A stretch of 64,000 nt of DNA from Thioalkalivibrio sp. HK1 (GTDB lineage Bacteria > Pseudomonadota > Gammaproteobacteria > HK1). The notes under the pieces were generated by a model. It saw nothing but the letters and a program-made list of their open reading frames with translations, was not told where the DNA came from and made no database searches. The DNA lies in NCBI GenBank assembly GCA_000583135.1, contig JFBG01000027.1, forward strand, positions 1-64,000, given 5' to 3'. The translations under genes and the position numbers were made by a program. Position 1 is the stretch's first letter. Every line of letters begins with the position of its first letter. Shown piece after piece: positions 35,522 to 45,710 of this stretch.

Positions 35522-37927
35522 ATGGAGCGCACCCTTCCCCTGAATCGAATGGGCATGGAGGATCTTCCCCGGGTCGGTGGAAAAAACGCATCGCTCGGGG
35601 AGATGATCAAGGCGCTTTCCGCCGCCGGGGTGCGCGTACCCGGGGGCTTTGCCACCACCGCCGACGCCTTTCGGGAATTCCTGGAAAGCAACGATTTGTC
35701 GCGGCGCATCCAAGGGCGGCTTGCAACCCTCGATAGCAAGGATGTACGGGCGCTGGCCGATGCGGGCAGCGAAATCCGCTCGCTGATCCGCAGCGCCCCC
35801 CTGCCCGCCGAGCTCGAAGAGGAGATCCGTCGGGGCTATGCGGCGCTTTGCGAAGGTCTCGATCAGGATATCGCGGTGGCGGTGCGCTCCTCCGCCACCG
35901 CCGAAGACCTCCCGGATGCCTCCTTCGCCGGGCAGCAAGAGACCTTGCTCAATGTCCGAGGAGCGGATGCGGTGGTGGATGCGGTGCGCGAGGTCTTTTC
36001 CTCTTTATTCAACGATCGGGCGATCTCCTATCGCGAACACCGGGGATTCGTGCACGAGGAGGTCTCTCTCTCGGCCGGGATCCAGCGCATGGTGCGAAGC
36101 GATATCGGCGCCAGCGGGGTCGCTTTTACCATCGATACCGAATCGGGCTTCCAAGACGCCATCTTGATCACCTCGGCCTGGGGCCTGGGCGAAATGGTGG
36201 TGCAGGGGCAGGTCAACCCCGACGAGTTCTGCGTCTACAAACCGGCTCTCGTCGCCGGCAGACCGGCGATCTTGCGCCGGGAGCGAGGCAGCAAGGCCTT
36301 GAAGATGATCTACCACCGAGATCCGGCGCAAAGGGTGGAAATCGTCGACGTCCCCCACGAGGAGAAACTGCGCTTTTCCCTCGACGACGATGACGTGATC
36401 CGCTTGGCGCATTACGCCTTGGCCATCGAGAATCATTACGGTCGGGCGATGGATATCGAATGGGCGAAGGACGGTATCGACGGCGAGATTCATATCCTGC
36501 AAGCACGGCCGGAGACCGTGCAAAGCCGAGGGGGCGAGAAGGATCCCAAGCAGACCATCGAACGCTTTTCCTTGCGCGAGCGAGGGCCGGTACTGGCCGC
36601 CGGACGCAGCATCGGCCAAAGGATCGGGGCGGGAAAGGCCCGGCGGGTGCTCGATGTCGGGCAGATGGATCGGGTGGAAGAAGGCGACGTATTGATCACC
36701 GACATGACCGACCCCGACTGGGAGCCGGTGATGAAGCGGGCCTCGGCCATCGTCACCAATCGGGGCGGACGTACCTGCCATGCCGCGATCATCGCCCGCG
36801 AACTCGGCATTCCCGCAGTGGTCGGCACCGGCGATGCCACCCGCAAAATCGAGGAGGGAACCGAGGTCACCGTCTCCTGCGCCGAGGGAGAGACCGGGTA
36901 TGTCTACGGGGGACGGCTCGATTTCGAATGCCGGCGGATCGATGTCGATACCATGCCCCCGATCCCGGTCAAGATCGCGATGAATATCGGCAATCCGGAT
37001 CGCGCCTTCGCCTTTCGCGCCCTGCCCAACGCCGGGGTCGGCCTTGCGCGACTCGAATTCATCATCGGCAACTCGATCGGCGTGCACCCGCAAGCGCTGC
37101 TGGACTTCGAGCGCTTGCCCATATCGGTCAAGGAACAGGTGGAAGAGCGGATTGCGGGATATGGCAGCCCGCGCGCCTTTTTTATCGAAAAGCTGGTGGA
37201 AGGGGTCTCGACCATCGCCGCCGCTTTCCACCCCAAACCGGTGATCGTCCGTCTTTCGGATTTCAAATCCGACGAATACGCCAACCTCCTGGGCGGCGAT
37301 CTCTACGAGCCCGACGAAGCCAATCCGATGCTCGGTTTTCGCGGGGCCTCGCGCTATGTCTCGGAAGGATTCCGAGCCTGCTTCGAGCTCGAGTGCCAAG
37401 CCCTTCGCCGGGTACGCAACGAAATGGGGCTGACCAACCTCGAGCTGATGGTGCCCTTCGTCCGCACCTTGAACGAGGCGCGCGATATCCAATCCCTGCT
37501 CGCCCATAACGGGCTCGAACGGGGGCGCGACTCCTTGCGGGTGATCATGATGTGCGAGGTTCCCTCCAACGCCATCCTCGCCGAGGAATTCCTGGAATAT
37601 TTCGACGGCTTGTCGATCGGCTCGAACGATCTGACCCAGATGACGTTGGGGCTCGATCGCAACTCCGCCCTCGTCGCCACCCATTTCGACGAGCGCGATC
37701 CGGCGGTCAAGGCCCTGCTCCGGCGGGCGATCAAAGCCTGTCGCGATCAAGGAAAATATGTCGGCATCTGCGGCCAAGGGCCCTCGGATTACCCCGATTT
37801 CGCGCATTGGCTGGTGGACGAGGGAATCTCGAGCATGTCGCTCAACCCCGATTCGGTCGTCGATACCTGGCTCTATCTGGGAGGGAAAGGGGGAGCGGTA
37901 TCCGCATCGAGCGGCGAGGCATCCTGA
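35522..37927 (+). CDS. ppsA: Phosphoenolpyruvate synthase
   Basis: An 801-residue protein, the normal PpsA length, with AAGGAG before ATG 35522. It converts pyruvate + ATP + water to PEP + AMP + Pi. The ATP-grasp domain (1-350) has [47 protein letters not shown] and [10 protein letters not shown]. The swivelling phosphohistidine domain has [23 protein letters not shown] (His near residue 420). The PEP/pyruvate TIM barrel has [35 protein letters not shown] and the catalytic Cys in [13 protein letters not shown]. With AceK and citrate synthase elsewhere in the window this supports growth on C2-C3 carbon with gluconeogenesis. Confidence 0.95.
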   Translation: MERTLPLNRMGMEDLPRVGGKNASLGEMIKALSAAGVRVPGGFATTADAFREFLESNDLSRRIQGRLATLDSKDVRALADAGSEIRSLIRSAPLPAELEEEIRRGYAALCEGLDQDIAVAVRSSATAEDLPDASFAGQQETLLNVRGADAVVDAVREVFSSLFNDRAISYREHRGFVHEEVSLSAGIQRMVRSDIGASGVAFTIDTESGFQDAILITSAWGLGEMVVQGQVNPDEFCVYKPALVAGRPAILRRERGSKALKMIYHRDPAQRVEIVDVPHEEKLRFSLDDDDVIRLAHYALAIENHYGRAMDIEWAKDGIDGEIHILQARPETVQSRGGEKDPKQTIERFSLRERGPVLAAGRSIGQRIGAGKARRVLDVGQMDRVEEGDVLITDMTDPDWEPVMKRASAIVTNRGGRTCHAAIIARELGIPAVVGTGDATRKIEEGTEVTVSCAEGETGYVYGGRLDFECRRIDVDTMPPIPVKIAMNIGNPDRAFAFRALPNAGVGLARLEFIIGNSIGVHPQALLDFERLPISVKEQVEERIAGYGSPRAFFIEKLVEGVSTIAAAFHPKPVIVRLSDFKSDEYANLLGGDLYEPDEANPMLGFRGASRYVSEGFRACFELECQALRRVRNEMGLTNLELMVPFVRTLNEARDIQSLLAHNGLERGRDSLRVIMMCEVPSNAILAEEFLEYFDGLSIGSNDLTQMTLGLDRNSALVATHFDERDPAVKALLRRAIKACRDQGKYVGICGQGPSDYPDFAHWLVDEGISSMSLNPDSVVDTWLYLGGKGGAVSASSGEAS

Positions 37928-38029
37928 TCCTTGCGATGGGCCGACGAACCCTCGCCGAATGCCCGAAAAGCAATACCCGAAAAGCGAGTACCGATCGATA
38001 GGCGATCCGCCCCTTGCTACCGGGACTCG

Positions 38030-39664
38030 CTATCGGGGCTCGCCGCCGGAGTTGTCCTCGTTGAGAGAGTCCTCGCCCCGAATCGCTTCGATCTTCGGCT
38101 CATCGAGCGATCCCTTTCGCTCGACATCGCCCGTTTCCAGATTCGCCAACTGCCCCAAACGAAGGGGGCGAATCGGCGGGCGGATACGAAAATGCCCCGG
38201 ATCCTCATCCGGCGGCGACGGATCCGAGCGATCCTTCCCTTGGCTCGTTCGGCGAGCGTGGTCCTCGAAGATCGCGCTCACGATCCCGGCGCACATTCGC
38301 CCCTGACAAGGACCCATCCCGCAACGAAGAAAGGCTTTGAGCTGATTCGGGCCGGAGCAGCCCTGTTCGATGGCGCGCTCGATATCCGCCACCGAGACCT
38401 CCTCGCAACGGCAAACCATCGTGCGTAGATCGCGAGGGCGCAACACCTCGTCGGCGGGCTCGAAGATGCGTTCTAAAAAACGCCGAAAGCGTCGTTCGAA
38501 TGCCAATGCCTTGAATGCCGGGCGGGCCAGAGCGTTGCGGCGACGGCGATCGATCCGACCCAAATGATGCGCCGCCGAGAGGGCCGCGATCCGCGCGCTG
38601 TGCACCGCCGCCGATGCCCCGGCAATACCCGCACAATCCCCCGCCACCCATACCGCCCTTTCCCGACCATCTCGCTGCGTTTGATTCCAATCATCCGTCA
38701 ACGGACGAAGGGCGTGTTGCCGCCGATCCCATCGATGGGCCAACGACGCCGCCAGCGTAAGATGCGCATTGGCGATCACCCCTTCATGCAGCAAGGCGAG
38801 GTAAGCCGGGAGGCGTCGATGGCAAGAGCGATGCTCGAAACGAACCGCTTCCACCCGCCCCTCGCCCTCGATCGCAAGATCGCTCACGCCGCGCAGCACC
38901 GGCACCCCTTTGCGCACGATCTCTTGGCGCCAGCGAAGACCCTTGTAGAGATCCTTGGGCCTTGAAAACGCATCGGGCAAGGAGGAAAAGACTCGCCGGA
39001 GTCGATCCGAGGGGGTGGTGAGCAACAATGCCCTCACCGACACCCCGGCCATCAACAACTGCTTGGTGGCCAAATAAACCAAAGGACCGGAACCTGCGAT
39101 CACCACCGGGACATCCGGCACCATCCCGGATGCCTTGAGCATCGATTGCACCGCCCCCAGACCCATCACCCCGGGCAGGGTCGCACCCGGCACCGGCACC
39201 GGACGCTCCAAGGAGCCGGTGGCCACGATCACCGTCTTGGCTTGCAGCAACCGGGCTCGCCTGCGATGAACGATGCCGATCTCGACCAGATCTTCACGAA
39301 GGGCCGGGGATCGGCCGCCTCGAGCATCCGCTCCCTGACCATCGAAAGGACACTTAAGCGCCAGATCCCATATCGAAGCCCCCGGCAAATAGCGCGCCCC
39401 GCATCCCCGAAAGGCATCGACGAGGGCCATGCCCCTTCGATAGTCCTTGCCCAGCAAATCCGCCGGGCCGGCATCGGCGCCGGACTCATGCGCACAAATC
39501 CGCTCGATATTGCGATAGACCTGCCCGCCCGGTGCGCCTTGCTCATCGAGAACCAAGGTCTCGATACCATGCGCCCTGGCTTCGATGGCGGCGGCCATCC
39601 CCGCCGGACCGGCACCGATCACCGCCAGCTCGACCGGCGACGATGCAAGGGGATCTTCGGACAT
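38030..39664 (-). CDS. FAD-dependent oxidoreductase with C-terminal BFD-like [2Fe-2S] domain (opine/sarcosine oxidase alpha-like)
   Basis: A 544-residue protein. The N-terminal FAD motif is VELAVIGAGPAGMAAAIEARAHG, then DEQGAPGGQVYRNIE, and a second nucleotide-binding site in VPVVIAGSGPLVYLATKQLL. The C-terminal part contains VCRCEEVSVADIERAIEQGC and KAFLRCGMGPCQGRMCAG, the cysteine pattern of a BFD-like iron-sulfur domain. This is the A/alpha-subunit type of multimeric amine dehydrogenases (octopine/nopaline oxidase, HcnB, sarcosine oxidase-like), which usually needs a DAO-type FAD subunit and a small 2Fe-2S subunit; neither lies nearby. It sits 49 bp after creatinase, so oxidising sarcosine made from creatine is an attractive guess. 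The last ~45 residues are an unusual polar tail. Confidence 0.75.
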   Translation of the reverse strand: MSEDPLASSPVELAVIGAGPAGMAAAIEARAHGIETLVLDEQGAPGGQVYRNIERICAHESGADAGPADLLGKDYRRGMALVDAFRGCGARYLPGASIWDLALKCPFDGQGADARGGRSPALREDLVEIGIVHRRRARLLQAKTVIVATGSLERPVPVPGATLPGVMGLGAVQSMLKASGMVPDVPVVIAGSGPLVYLATKQLLMAGVSVRALLLTTPSDRLRRVFSSLPDAFSRPKDLYKGLRWRQEIVRKGVPVLRGVSDLAIEGEGRVEAVRFEHRSCHRRLPAYLALLHEGVIANAHLTLAASLAHRWDRRQHALRPLTDDWNQTQRDGRERAVWVAGDCAGIAGASAAVHSARIAALSAAHHLGRIDRRRRNALARPAFKALAFERRFRRFLERIFEPADEVLRPRDLRTMVCRCEEVSVADIERAIEQGCSGPNQLKAFLRCGMGPCQGRMCAGIVSAIFEDHARRTSQGKDRSDPSPPDEDPGHFRIRPPIRPLRLGQLANLETGDVERKGSLDEPKIEAIRGEDSLNEDNSGGEPR

Positions 39665-39713
39665 CTCCTTGACTCATCCTCGGTAGGCGTCGATATAAGA
39701 GTCTTTTCCTTAT

Positions 39714-40922
39714 CTAACCCACCAAATTGAAGTCGGGGCCGTAGGGATAGGCGGTGATATTTTCCGCCCCCCGCTCGCCGATCACCAAAATATCGTGCTC
39801 GCGATAACCCCCGGCTCCTGCTTGGCCGACGGGGATCGTCAGCATCGGCTCCATCGAGATCACCATCCCCGGTTCGAGGACGGTATCGATATCCTCGCGC
39901 AACTCGAGCCCCGCCTCCCGTCCGTAATAATGCGAGAGCACCCCGAATGAATGACCGTAGCCGAAGGTGCGATATTGCAGCAGATCCCGCTCTTTTAGGA
40001 AAGCGTTGATGGCTTCGGTCACTTCGGAGCAAACCGCCCCGGGCTTGAGCAGGCCGATGCCGTATTCATGGCTTTCGACATTGGCCTGCCATATCTTCAT
40101 GCTCGCAGGATCCGCCTCGCCCAGAAAAAGGGTGCGCTCCAAGGCGGTGTAATAACCCGATATCATCGGAAAGGCGTTCATCGAGATGATATCGCCACGC
40201 TTCAAATATCGACCGGTCACCGGATTGTGGGCGCCATCGGTATTGATACCCGATTGGAGCCAAGTCCAGGTATCCCTGTATTCGGCATCGGGAAAGGTTT
40301 TGGCGATCTCCTTTTCCATCGCATCGCGACCGGCCATCGCGATATCGATCTCCCGAGCCCCCTCCTTGATCTCCTCGCGCATCGCATAGCCACCGACATC
40401 GGCGACCCTCGCTCCGGCTCGAATCAAGGCGATCTCCTCCTCGGATTTATACATGCGCTGATGCATGATCTCGTGGCAGATATCGACCGTCCGAGCGGGC
40501 GCCAGGAAATGCTGCACTTTGTCGCGATTGACGAGGGTCAGATGGTCGCCCTCGTAGCCGATCGTCCTTCCCCTGCCGGTGATCGATTCGACCGTGCGCC
40601 AAAAGTTATCCCTTTGCCAATCGGTATAGGTGATATTGTCTCCGTGGCATCGGCGCCAAGGCTGCCCGGCATCGACTCCGGCGGAAATCGTCACGCACTG
40701 ATCGTCGGTGACCACCAATCCGTAGGTTCGTCCGAAAGCGCAGTAAAGAAACCCGGAGTAATAGGCCACCGAATGCATCGAGGTGAAAAGGGCGGCGTCG
40801 ACCGACAACTCGCTCATCGAGCGTCGCAGCCTCGAAAGACGCGCATCGTATTCATCGTTGGAAAAAGGCAACGGGGCCTTTTCGCCGTTATGAAAGCGGT
40901 ACATCTGGGGACGGGATGTCAT
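39714..40922 (-). CDS. Creatinase (creatine amidinohydrolase)
   Basis: A 402-residue protein preceded by GGAGG. It closely follows the Pseudomonas creatinase sequence as I remember it, over its whole length: NGEKAPLPFSNDEYDARLSRLR, ALFTSMHSVAYYSGFLYCAFGR, ISAGVDAGQPWRRCHGDNITYTDWQRDN, TWLQSGINTDGAHNPVTGRYLKRGD, YYTALERTLFLGEA, LLQYRTFGYGHSFGVLSHYYGREAGLELREDIDTVLEPGMVISMEPML. It hydrolyses creatine to sarcosine and urea in the cytoplasm using the pita-bread fold without metal. The active-site His is within GAHNPVTG. No creatininase gene is in view, so free creatine or a related guanidino compound would be the entry substrate. Confidence 0.9.
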   Translation of the reverse strand: MTSRPQMYRFHNGEKAPLPFSNDEYDARLSRLRRSMSELSVDAALFTSMHSVAYYSGFLYCAFGRTYGLVVTDDQCVTISAGVDAGQPWRRCHGDNITYTDWQRDNFWRTVESITGRGRTIGYEGDHLTLVNRDKVQHFLAPARTVDICHEIMHQRMYKSEEEIALIRAGARVADVGGYAMREEIKEGAREIDIAMAGRDAMEKEIAKTFPDAEYRDTWTWLQSGINTDGAHNPVTGRYLKRGDIISMNAFPMISGYYTALERTLFLGEADPASMKIWQANVESHEYGIGLLKPGAVCSEVTEAINAFLKERDLLQYRTFGYGHSFGVLSHYYGREAGLELREDIDTVLEPGMVISMEPMLTIPVGQAGAGGYREHDILVIGERGAENITAYPYGPDFNLVG

Positions 40923-41321
40923 GATCGATCCTCCATTGAAGAGCCTTGCGAAAATCGCCGGAAAAAAACACCCTTGAACGAGCCCTCTCGTCGGTGATGA
41001 AAGCCTCGAAATTCTCTTACCCGAAACCTTCGCTTTGCATTCGAATGATCTTCGATATGATCGATGAGCGATTTTGCCCCGGGATCATGGGCCCAAAGAT
41101 CAAAAATCGCCTTTGATCGCTCGGGTTTTTTCGATCGTCTTTTGCTGCATCGACGTGATTTAAGATCGATAAAACGATATTTCCCGGACATCGACAAGGG
41201 CATCGATCCCGATACAAGCGATGGGTCGATCCTTCCATACCGGGTGATCGATATCGTCGGGTTTGGCTTGGAAATCGTTCAATCGCCCGCCATTCGAATG
41301 CCTGTCGAATACTTAAGCGCT
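40923..41321. other. 399-bp spacer without a recognised gene
   Basis: It lies between the 2OG-oxygenase gene and creatinase, both leftward, so a creatinase promoter may be here. A small stem (GATCAAA 41098-41104 with TTTGATC 41112-41118) lies in the middle and could act as a weak terminator for the oxygenase gene. Nothing else is seen. Confidence 0.5.
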
Positions 41322-42161
41322 TCACTTGACGCCCAGCTCGCGCAAGCGCTCCTCCAAATAATCCCCGGCGGTATAGCGTTCGGACAATACCACATCCGCC
41401 CTCGGATGGAGGAAGGTGGGCAAGGAAATACGAGAGCGCTCGGCCATTCGACCGGTGGGGTTGATGACCCGATGGATCGTGGATGGAAAATATCCGCCGG
41501 TGGCCTCTTGCAACATATCCCCGGCATTGACGATCAGATAGCCGAAATCGCAAGGGACATCGATCCAGTTGCCATCTGTGCGCCTGACTTGCAAACCCGG
41601 CTGATTGGAGGCCGGAAGCACGGTCAGGAGGTTGATATCGCTATGGGCCGCCGCTCGCACCGCCCCGGCTTCCTCCTCCCCCGTCATCGGGGGGTAATGG
41701 AGCACGCGCAACAGCGTTCGATCGCTGCCTTCGATCATCTCCGACAAGGGCATGGATAGCCCGGCAACGACCTCTTCGGGAACGCTTCGCTGAATTCCGC
41801 TTAGCAATCGGGTGGCGAAGGCGTTGGCCCGATGATAGTAATCCATGACCTCTTCTTTGAGCCCGGCCGGGATACGCCCCCAAGGATAGATGTGGTAGTA
41901 CTCCTTGATATCTTTTTTCGTATGACCCTTGGCGGTCTCGGCGATGGCAAGGGGAAAAAATCCGTCCTGATTCGTTTTATCGTAGAAGTATTCGTGCTTT
42001 TCCCCGCTATCGAAAAAGGCTTGCCAGCTCCGATAGATGGACTCGACCAATTCTTTGGGGATCGGGTGGTTTTTCAATACGCAAAATCCGGTATCTATCA
42101 GCGAATCGACCAAGCGCTCCAAGGCATCGGGGGCCGTGTAATCAACGGTGGACAACTGCAT
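41322..42161 (-). CDS. Isopenicillin N synthase-type 2-oxoglutarate/Fe(II)-dependent oxygenase
   Basis: A 279-residue protein. The N-terminal DIOX_N-type region has IDTGFCVLKNHPIPKELVESIYRSWQAFFD. The double-stranded beta helix carries the iron triad as HSD (AAAHSDINLLTVLPAS) and His in PSTIHRVINP, followed by the 2-oxoglutarate Arg in RSRISLPTF. Length is a little short of the usual ~320. The family hydroxylates or desaturates small molecules, amino acids and amines. Its place upstream of creatinase on the same strand suggests a link with guanidino or methylamine metabolism, but a 399-bp gap separates them. Confidence 0.82.
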   Translation of the reverse strand: MQLSTVDYTAPDALERLVDSLIDTGFCVLKNHPIPKELVESIYRSWQAFFDSGEKHEYFYDKTNQDGFFPLAIAETAKGHTKKDIKEYYHIYPWGRIPAGLKEEVMDYYHRANAFATRLLSGIQRSVPEEVVAGLSMPLSEMIEGSDRTLLRVLHYPPMTGEEEAGAVRAAAHSDINLLTVLPASNQPGLQVRRTDGNWIDVPCDFGYLIVNAGDMLQEATGGYFPSTIHRVINPTGRMAERSRISLPTFLHPRADVVLSERYTAGDYLEERLRELGVK

Positions 42162-42495
42162 GGGTCGCTGGTCCTTATCCTTCGAAAAACACCGATATCA
42201 TCAACCGGCAGGGATTCGGCTTTCAATCTCGGGCGGTCGAAGTCTCGATCGAAGATTCGCCGTCTTGCCATGCAAGCGATATCGAGGATCGAGGCAAGGG
42301 GCGAACGCAACGAGCGCCTATCGTTCGATCGCGAAAGCGATGGATCGGATGGGGCCGCATTCAAAGGACCGTTCCGCCTTGATCGACAACAACGCCTCGA
42401 TCGGATCACTCGATGCTCGATGCATGTTGTCCGGTGTCGGAGGGCGGGCTATCCTCCCATCGCCCGCCTCCCGATCACTCGCTTCGAACTTCGCT
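42162..42495. other. 334-bp spacer without a recognised gene
   Basis: It lies between yegP and the 2OG-oxygenase gene on the same strand. It is rich in GATCG/CGATC words. I see no gene, RNA or clear terminator. Confidence 0.5.
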
Positions 42496-42834
42496 TCAAC
42501 TCTTGGTTTGATCGTCGAGCGTGGCATCCGGGGCGTATTTGGCCACGCTTTTCATCCCGTTTTTATAACCGGAATCCGATGCGTAGGATTGGCTGGTTCC
42601 GATCACCTGCTTGTTCTTCGCCGTCAGCTTGAAAGTCTTTTTTCCCGAATCCGAGGTCGATGACTCGAAGCGAGCCGGATCTTGCGAGTTCTTTCTTACC
42701 GATTCGATGCCTTTGAGGGCGCTCGATCTCGTTTTATAGCCCTCGCTGGCCAAGATGTTCTGCCCGTTGACGGCCTTGAGCCGGAAACGAAATTCACCGG
42801 CTTTGTCTTTGTAGAGTTCGAATTTTCCCGGCAT
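42496..42834 (-). CDS. YegP-like tandem DUF1508 protein
   Basis: A 112-residue protein made of two ~50-residue DUF1508 repeats. The first is FELYKDKAGEFRFRLKAVNGQNILASEGYKTRSSALKGIESVRKN and the second KTFKLTAKNKQVIGTSQSYASDSGYKNGMKSVAKYAP. This is the length and layout of E. coli YegP, a small stable protein of unknown function. A ribosome binding site (AGGAGG) lies 6 bp upstream. It is the last gene after the opp-HAD run and may be unrelated to it. Confidence 0.88.
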   Translation of the reverse strand: MPGKFELYKDKAGEFRFRLKAVNGQNILASEGYKTRSSALKGIESVRKNSQDPARFESSTSDSGKKTFKLTAKNKQVIGTSQSYASDSGYKNGMKSVAKYAPDATLDDQTKS

Positions 42835-42881
42835 GATCGTTCCTCCTGTGGTTTTTTTCGAAAAACGCTCGATAACGCAAC

Positions 42882-43613
42882 CTATGGAACAGGTTGCGCT
42901 TGATCGATTTTCTTCGCAAGTTCGATGAAATCCTCGGCGATGAAATCGAAATCGTGCTCAGGTTCGATATCCTTCGTTTGGTGGGGTCCGTATTCGCTCC
43001 GGCGAGGGACGAAAGCGGTGCGCATTCCATGGGCTGCGGCATGCACCAGATCATCGTTGTGGGCGGCGACCATCACCGTTTCCCCGGGCAGGAGACCAAG
43101 ACATGCGCATGTCGATAAATAGGCTTGGGGCATGGGCTTGTAGGCACGGGCGACCTCCGCTCCCAAGATCGCATCCCATGGCAGATTGGCCCTTTTCGCC
43201 ATATTCACCAGCAGCGCGATATTGCCGTTGGAGCAGGTGGCGATGATATGCCGCTTTCGCATCGAGAGCAGCCCGGCGACGCTATCGGGCCACGGATCGA
43301 GGCGATGCCAAGCACGATTGAAATCATCGATCCCCCGATCGTCGAGACCGTGGATGCCGAAGCGCTCGAGAAGAACGCACAGGCTTTCTCGGTGCAAGAC
43401 ATCGAGGGGAGTCCATTGACGCTCCCCCGAACGCACCCGCTCCATCGATGGCTGGTACATCTTGCGCCAAGCATCGGCGAAGGACTCCCAATCCACCTCG
43501 ATCCCGAGCCGTTCCCCCAGCGCCTTGCCTTGGCGAACGATACCGGATCGCCAATCGACGACGGTGCCGAAAACATCGAATACCAAGGCCCGGATCGGGA
43601 TCGTTCGATTCAT
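42882..43613 (-). CDS. Haloacid dehalogenase type II family hydrolase
   Basis: A 243-residue HAD protein. Motif I is LVFDVFGTVVDWRSG with the nucleophilic Asp, motif II is in IIATCSNGN, the catalytic Lys is in AYKPMPQAYL, and motif III is VAAHNDDLVHAAAHGM. DVFGTVVDW and the AHNDDL form match the L-2-haloacid dehalogenase subclass, which removes halide from 2-haloacids, though many members act on phosphates or remain unassigned. It follows oppC by 51 bp on the same strand, so it may process an imported compound. Confidence 0.85.
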   Translation of the reverse strand: MNRTIPIRALVFDVFGTVVDWRSGIVRQGKALGERLGIEVDWESFADAWRKMYQPSMERVRSGERQWTPLDVLHRESLCVLLERFGIHGLDDRGIDDFNRAWHRLDPWPDSVAGLLSMRKRHIIATCSNGNIALLVNMAKRANLPWDAILGAEVARAYKPMPQAYLSTCACLGLLPGETVMVAAHNDDLVHAAAHGMRTAFVPRRSEYGPHQTKDIEPEHDFDFIAEDFIELAKKIDQAQPVP

Positions 43614-43664
43614 GCCTCATTACCTCTTTCAAGACCCCTTTCGAGCGATCGCGAAAAGATATCC

Positions 43665-44564
43665 TCAACGAGAACGCAACTTCGGATCCAGAAGATCCCG
43701 CAGTGCATCCCCGAAAAGATTGAAACCGAATACCGCAAGGGTGATCGCCAACCCCGGGAAGATCGAGAGCCACGGAGCGCTTTCGAGAAATTCCTCCGCC
43801 CCCCCTTTGAGCATCAAACCCCATGCCGGGGTCGGATCCTGCACCCCCATTCCGAGATAGGAAAGCACCGCTTCGAGCAGGATCGCCTGACCCACGAAGT
43901 AGGTGAGCATGATCAAAAAAGGCGCCATGACATTGGGGGCCATGTGGCGCAGGATGATTCGGGCATGACTGAATCCGAGCGCCCGAGCGGCATCGACATA
44001 GGGAATTTCACGCAGCGCCAGAGCGCTCGAACGCACGACCCGCGCGCATTGGGGGATGAAGGGGACGGTGATGGCGATGATTACGTTTTGAACCCCGGGA
44101 CCCAAGGTCGCGACCACCGCCAGCGCCATGATGACCAAGGGAAAGGCGAGGAAAATATCGACGATCCGCTGCACCACGAGATCGAAGATGCCGCCGAAAT
44201 AGGCGCTCGCCACCCCGAGCACGAGACCCAAGGTGGCGCCCAAGGAGGCGGCCACCAATCCGATGAACAGTGCGGTGCGGGCCCCGTAAAGAACACGGGT
44301 GAGGATGTCGCGGCCGAATTCGTCGGTACCCATCAAGTGAGCGCCGTCGGGGGAGGAGAGCATGTTCTCCAAGGAATTGGCCACCGGATCGTAGGGGGTC
44401 AAGAAACCTGCGAAAGCGGCGGCGAAGCACATGACCACGACCACGATGCCCCCGGCGGCGCCCAAGGGCTGGCGCCGACACAGGCTCCGGATCCGGGTGA
44501 TGAGCGCCGGCTTGTCGATCGGATCGTCGATTTTGCCCAAGGCGACGGTGGATTGGCCGGTCAT
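43665..44564 (-). CDS. Dipeptide/oligopeptide-type ABC transporter permease (OppC/DppC family)
   Basis: A 299-residue inner-membrane protein. The N-terminal tail is cytoplasmic, then AAGGIVVVVMCFAAAFAGFLTPYDP, LMGTDEFGRDILTRVLYGARTALFIGLVAASLG, and the EAA loop ALRARALGFSHARIILRHMAPNV-like text (YVDAARALGFSHARIILRHMAPN) that contacts the ATPase. Six helices are typical of DppC. It is the second permease of the D-F-A-B-C operon, 24 bp after oppB. Confidence 0.88.
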   Translation of the reverse strand: MTGQSTVALGKIDDPIDKPALITRIRSLCRRQPLGAAGGIVVVVMCFAAAFAGFLTPYDPVANSLENMLSSPDGAHLMGTDEFGRDILTRVLYGARTALFIGLVAASLGATLGLVLGVASAYFGGIFDLVVQRIVDIFLAFPLVIMALAVVATLGPGVQNVIIAITVPFIPQCARVVRSSALALREIPYVDAARALGFSHARIILRHMAPNVMAPFLIMLTYFVGQAILLEAVLSYLGMGVQDPTPAWGLMLKGGAEEFLESAPWLSIFPGLAITLAVFGFNLFGDALRDLLDPKLRSR

Positions 44565-44588
44565 GATCGCTTCCCCTCGTCATTACTA

Positions 44589-45560
44589 TCAGCTGTAGCG
44601 GATGCGCGGATCCAACCAAGCATAGAGAAGGTCCACGACCAGATTCGTCACCACGAAGATCAGCACCACCAGCATCACGAGGTGCTGGGTCAATGCGAAA
44701 TCCTGATTCCCGATCGCGTCCACGAAGAGCTTGCCCAATCCGTTGAGATTGAAGACCTGCTCGGTCACCACCAGCCCCCCCATCAGGAAGGCGAATTCGA
44801 TGGCGATGATCGTCACCACCGGCAGCAGGGCATTCTTGAAGGCATGACGATTGACGACCACCCGCTCCCTCAAACCCTTGGCCCTGGCGGTGCGCACATA
44901 ATCCTCCCGCAATACCTCGAGCATCGCCGAGCGGGTCATGCGGGTCGCCACCGCCGAATAGCGATAGCCGGTGGCCAGCGCAGGCCAGATCAGCTGCGTG
45001 AGATTTCCCCAAAGATCGTCGAAAGGAGAGACATAGTTGATCGGGGGCATCCACCCGACCCCGAACAGGGCTTGGCTGACCACCAACAGCCCCAAGATGA
45101 CCATGATGCCGAGCCAGAAAGAAGGAATGCCGATCCCCACGATACTGAAGGCCCGCACCAGATAGTCGACCCATGTATTTTGTTTGATCGCCGATAGGAT
45201 GCCCAGCGGCACCGCGATCATCACCGCCACCAAGGTCGACATGATCGCCAGCTGCAAGGTGAGTTTGAAACGCACCCGGATCTCGTCCACCACCGGCTGG
45301 CCAGTCCACATTGAGGTGCCGAGATCGCCGGTGAAATAGCCGCCGACGAAGTCGATGAACTGCTCGTGGAGGGGGTCGTCCAAGCCGAGATTCTTGCGGC
45401 AGATATCGATATCCTCTTGCGAGGCATAAAGACCGCTGCCGGCCAAGCGCACCTCGCAGACATCGCCGGGAAGCAATCGCAGGAGGAAAAAGACGAGCAC
45501 CGCCGCCCCGATCAGCGTCGGGATCATCAGCAGAACGCGTTTGAGGATATATTGATACAT
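44589..45560 (-). CDS. Dipeptide/oligopeptide-type ABC transporter permease (OppB/DppB family)
   Basis: A 323-residue protein from ATG 45560, the usual MYQYILKRVLLMIPTLIGAAVLVFFLLRLLPGD start; the frame is open nine codons further up. It contains FIDFVGGYFTGDLGTSMWTGQPV, the EAA-type loop DYVRTARAKGLRERVVVNRHAFKNALLPVVT and ending VVDLLYAWLDPRIRYS, standard for DppB. It forms the channel with the OppC-type partner. Confidence 0.9.
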   Translation of the reverse strand: MYQYILKRVLLMIPTLIGAAVLVFFLLRLLPGDVCEVRLAGSGLYASQEDIDICRKNLGLDDPLHEQFIDFVGGYFTGDLGTSMWTGQPVVDEIRVRFKLTLQLAIMSTLVAVMIAVPLGILSAIKQNTWVDYLVRAFSIVGIGIPSFWLGIMVILGLLVVSQALFGVGWMPPINYVSPFDDLWGNLTQLIWPALATGYRYSAVATRMTRSAMLEVLREDYVRTARAKGLRERVVVNRHAFKNALLPVVTIIAIEFAFLMGGLVVTEQVFNLNGLGKLFVDAIGNQDFALTQHLVMLVVLIFVVTNLVVDLLYAWLDPRIRYS

Positions 45561-45710
45561 CCTAAGAGCGCCTCGGGATGCTTGCACTGGCCATCGTCGA
45601 GATCATGCTCGATCGGCGCCGTGCTTCGAAAAGTGCCCGCAGATGGAGATCGACCCTCGCGCGCCGCCCGGCAAAGGGCGAGCGCGCGAGGGTCGATTCG
45701 GCCTCGATCA

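Noticed and set aside
39714..40922. DMSP lyase DddP or Xaa-Pro dipeptidase for the pita-bread protein
   Set aside because: Length, TDWQRDN, INTDGAHNPVTG and FGYGHSFGVLSHYYGREAGLELREDIDTVLEPGM follow creatinase specifically; the dipeptidase metal-ligand set is not evident.
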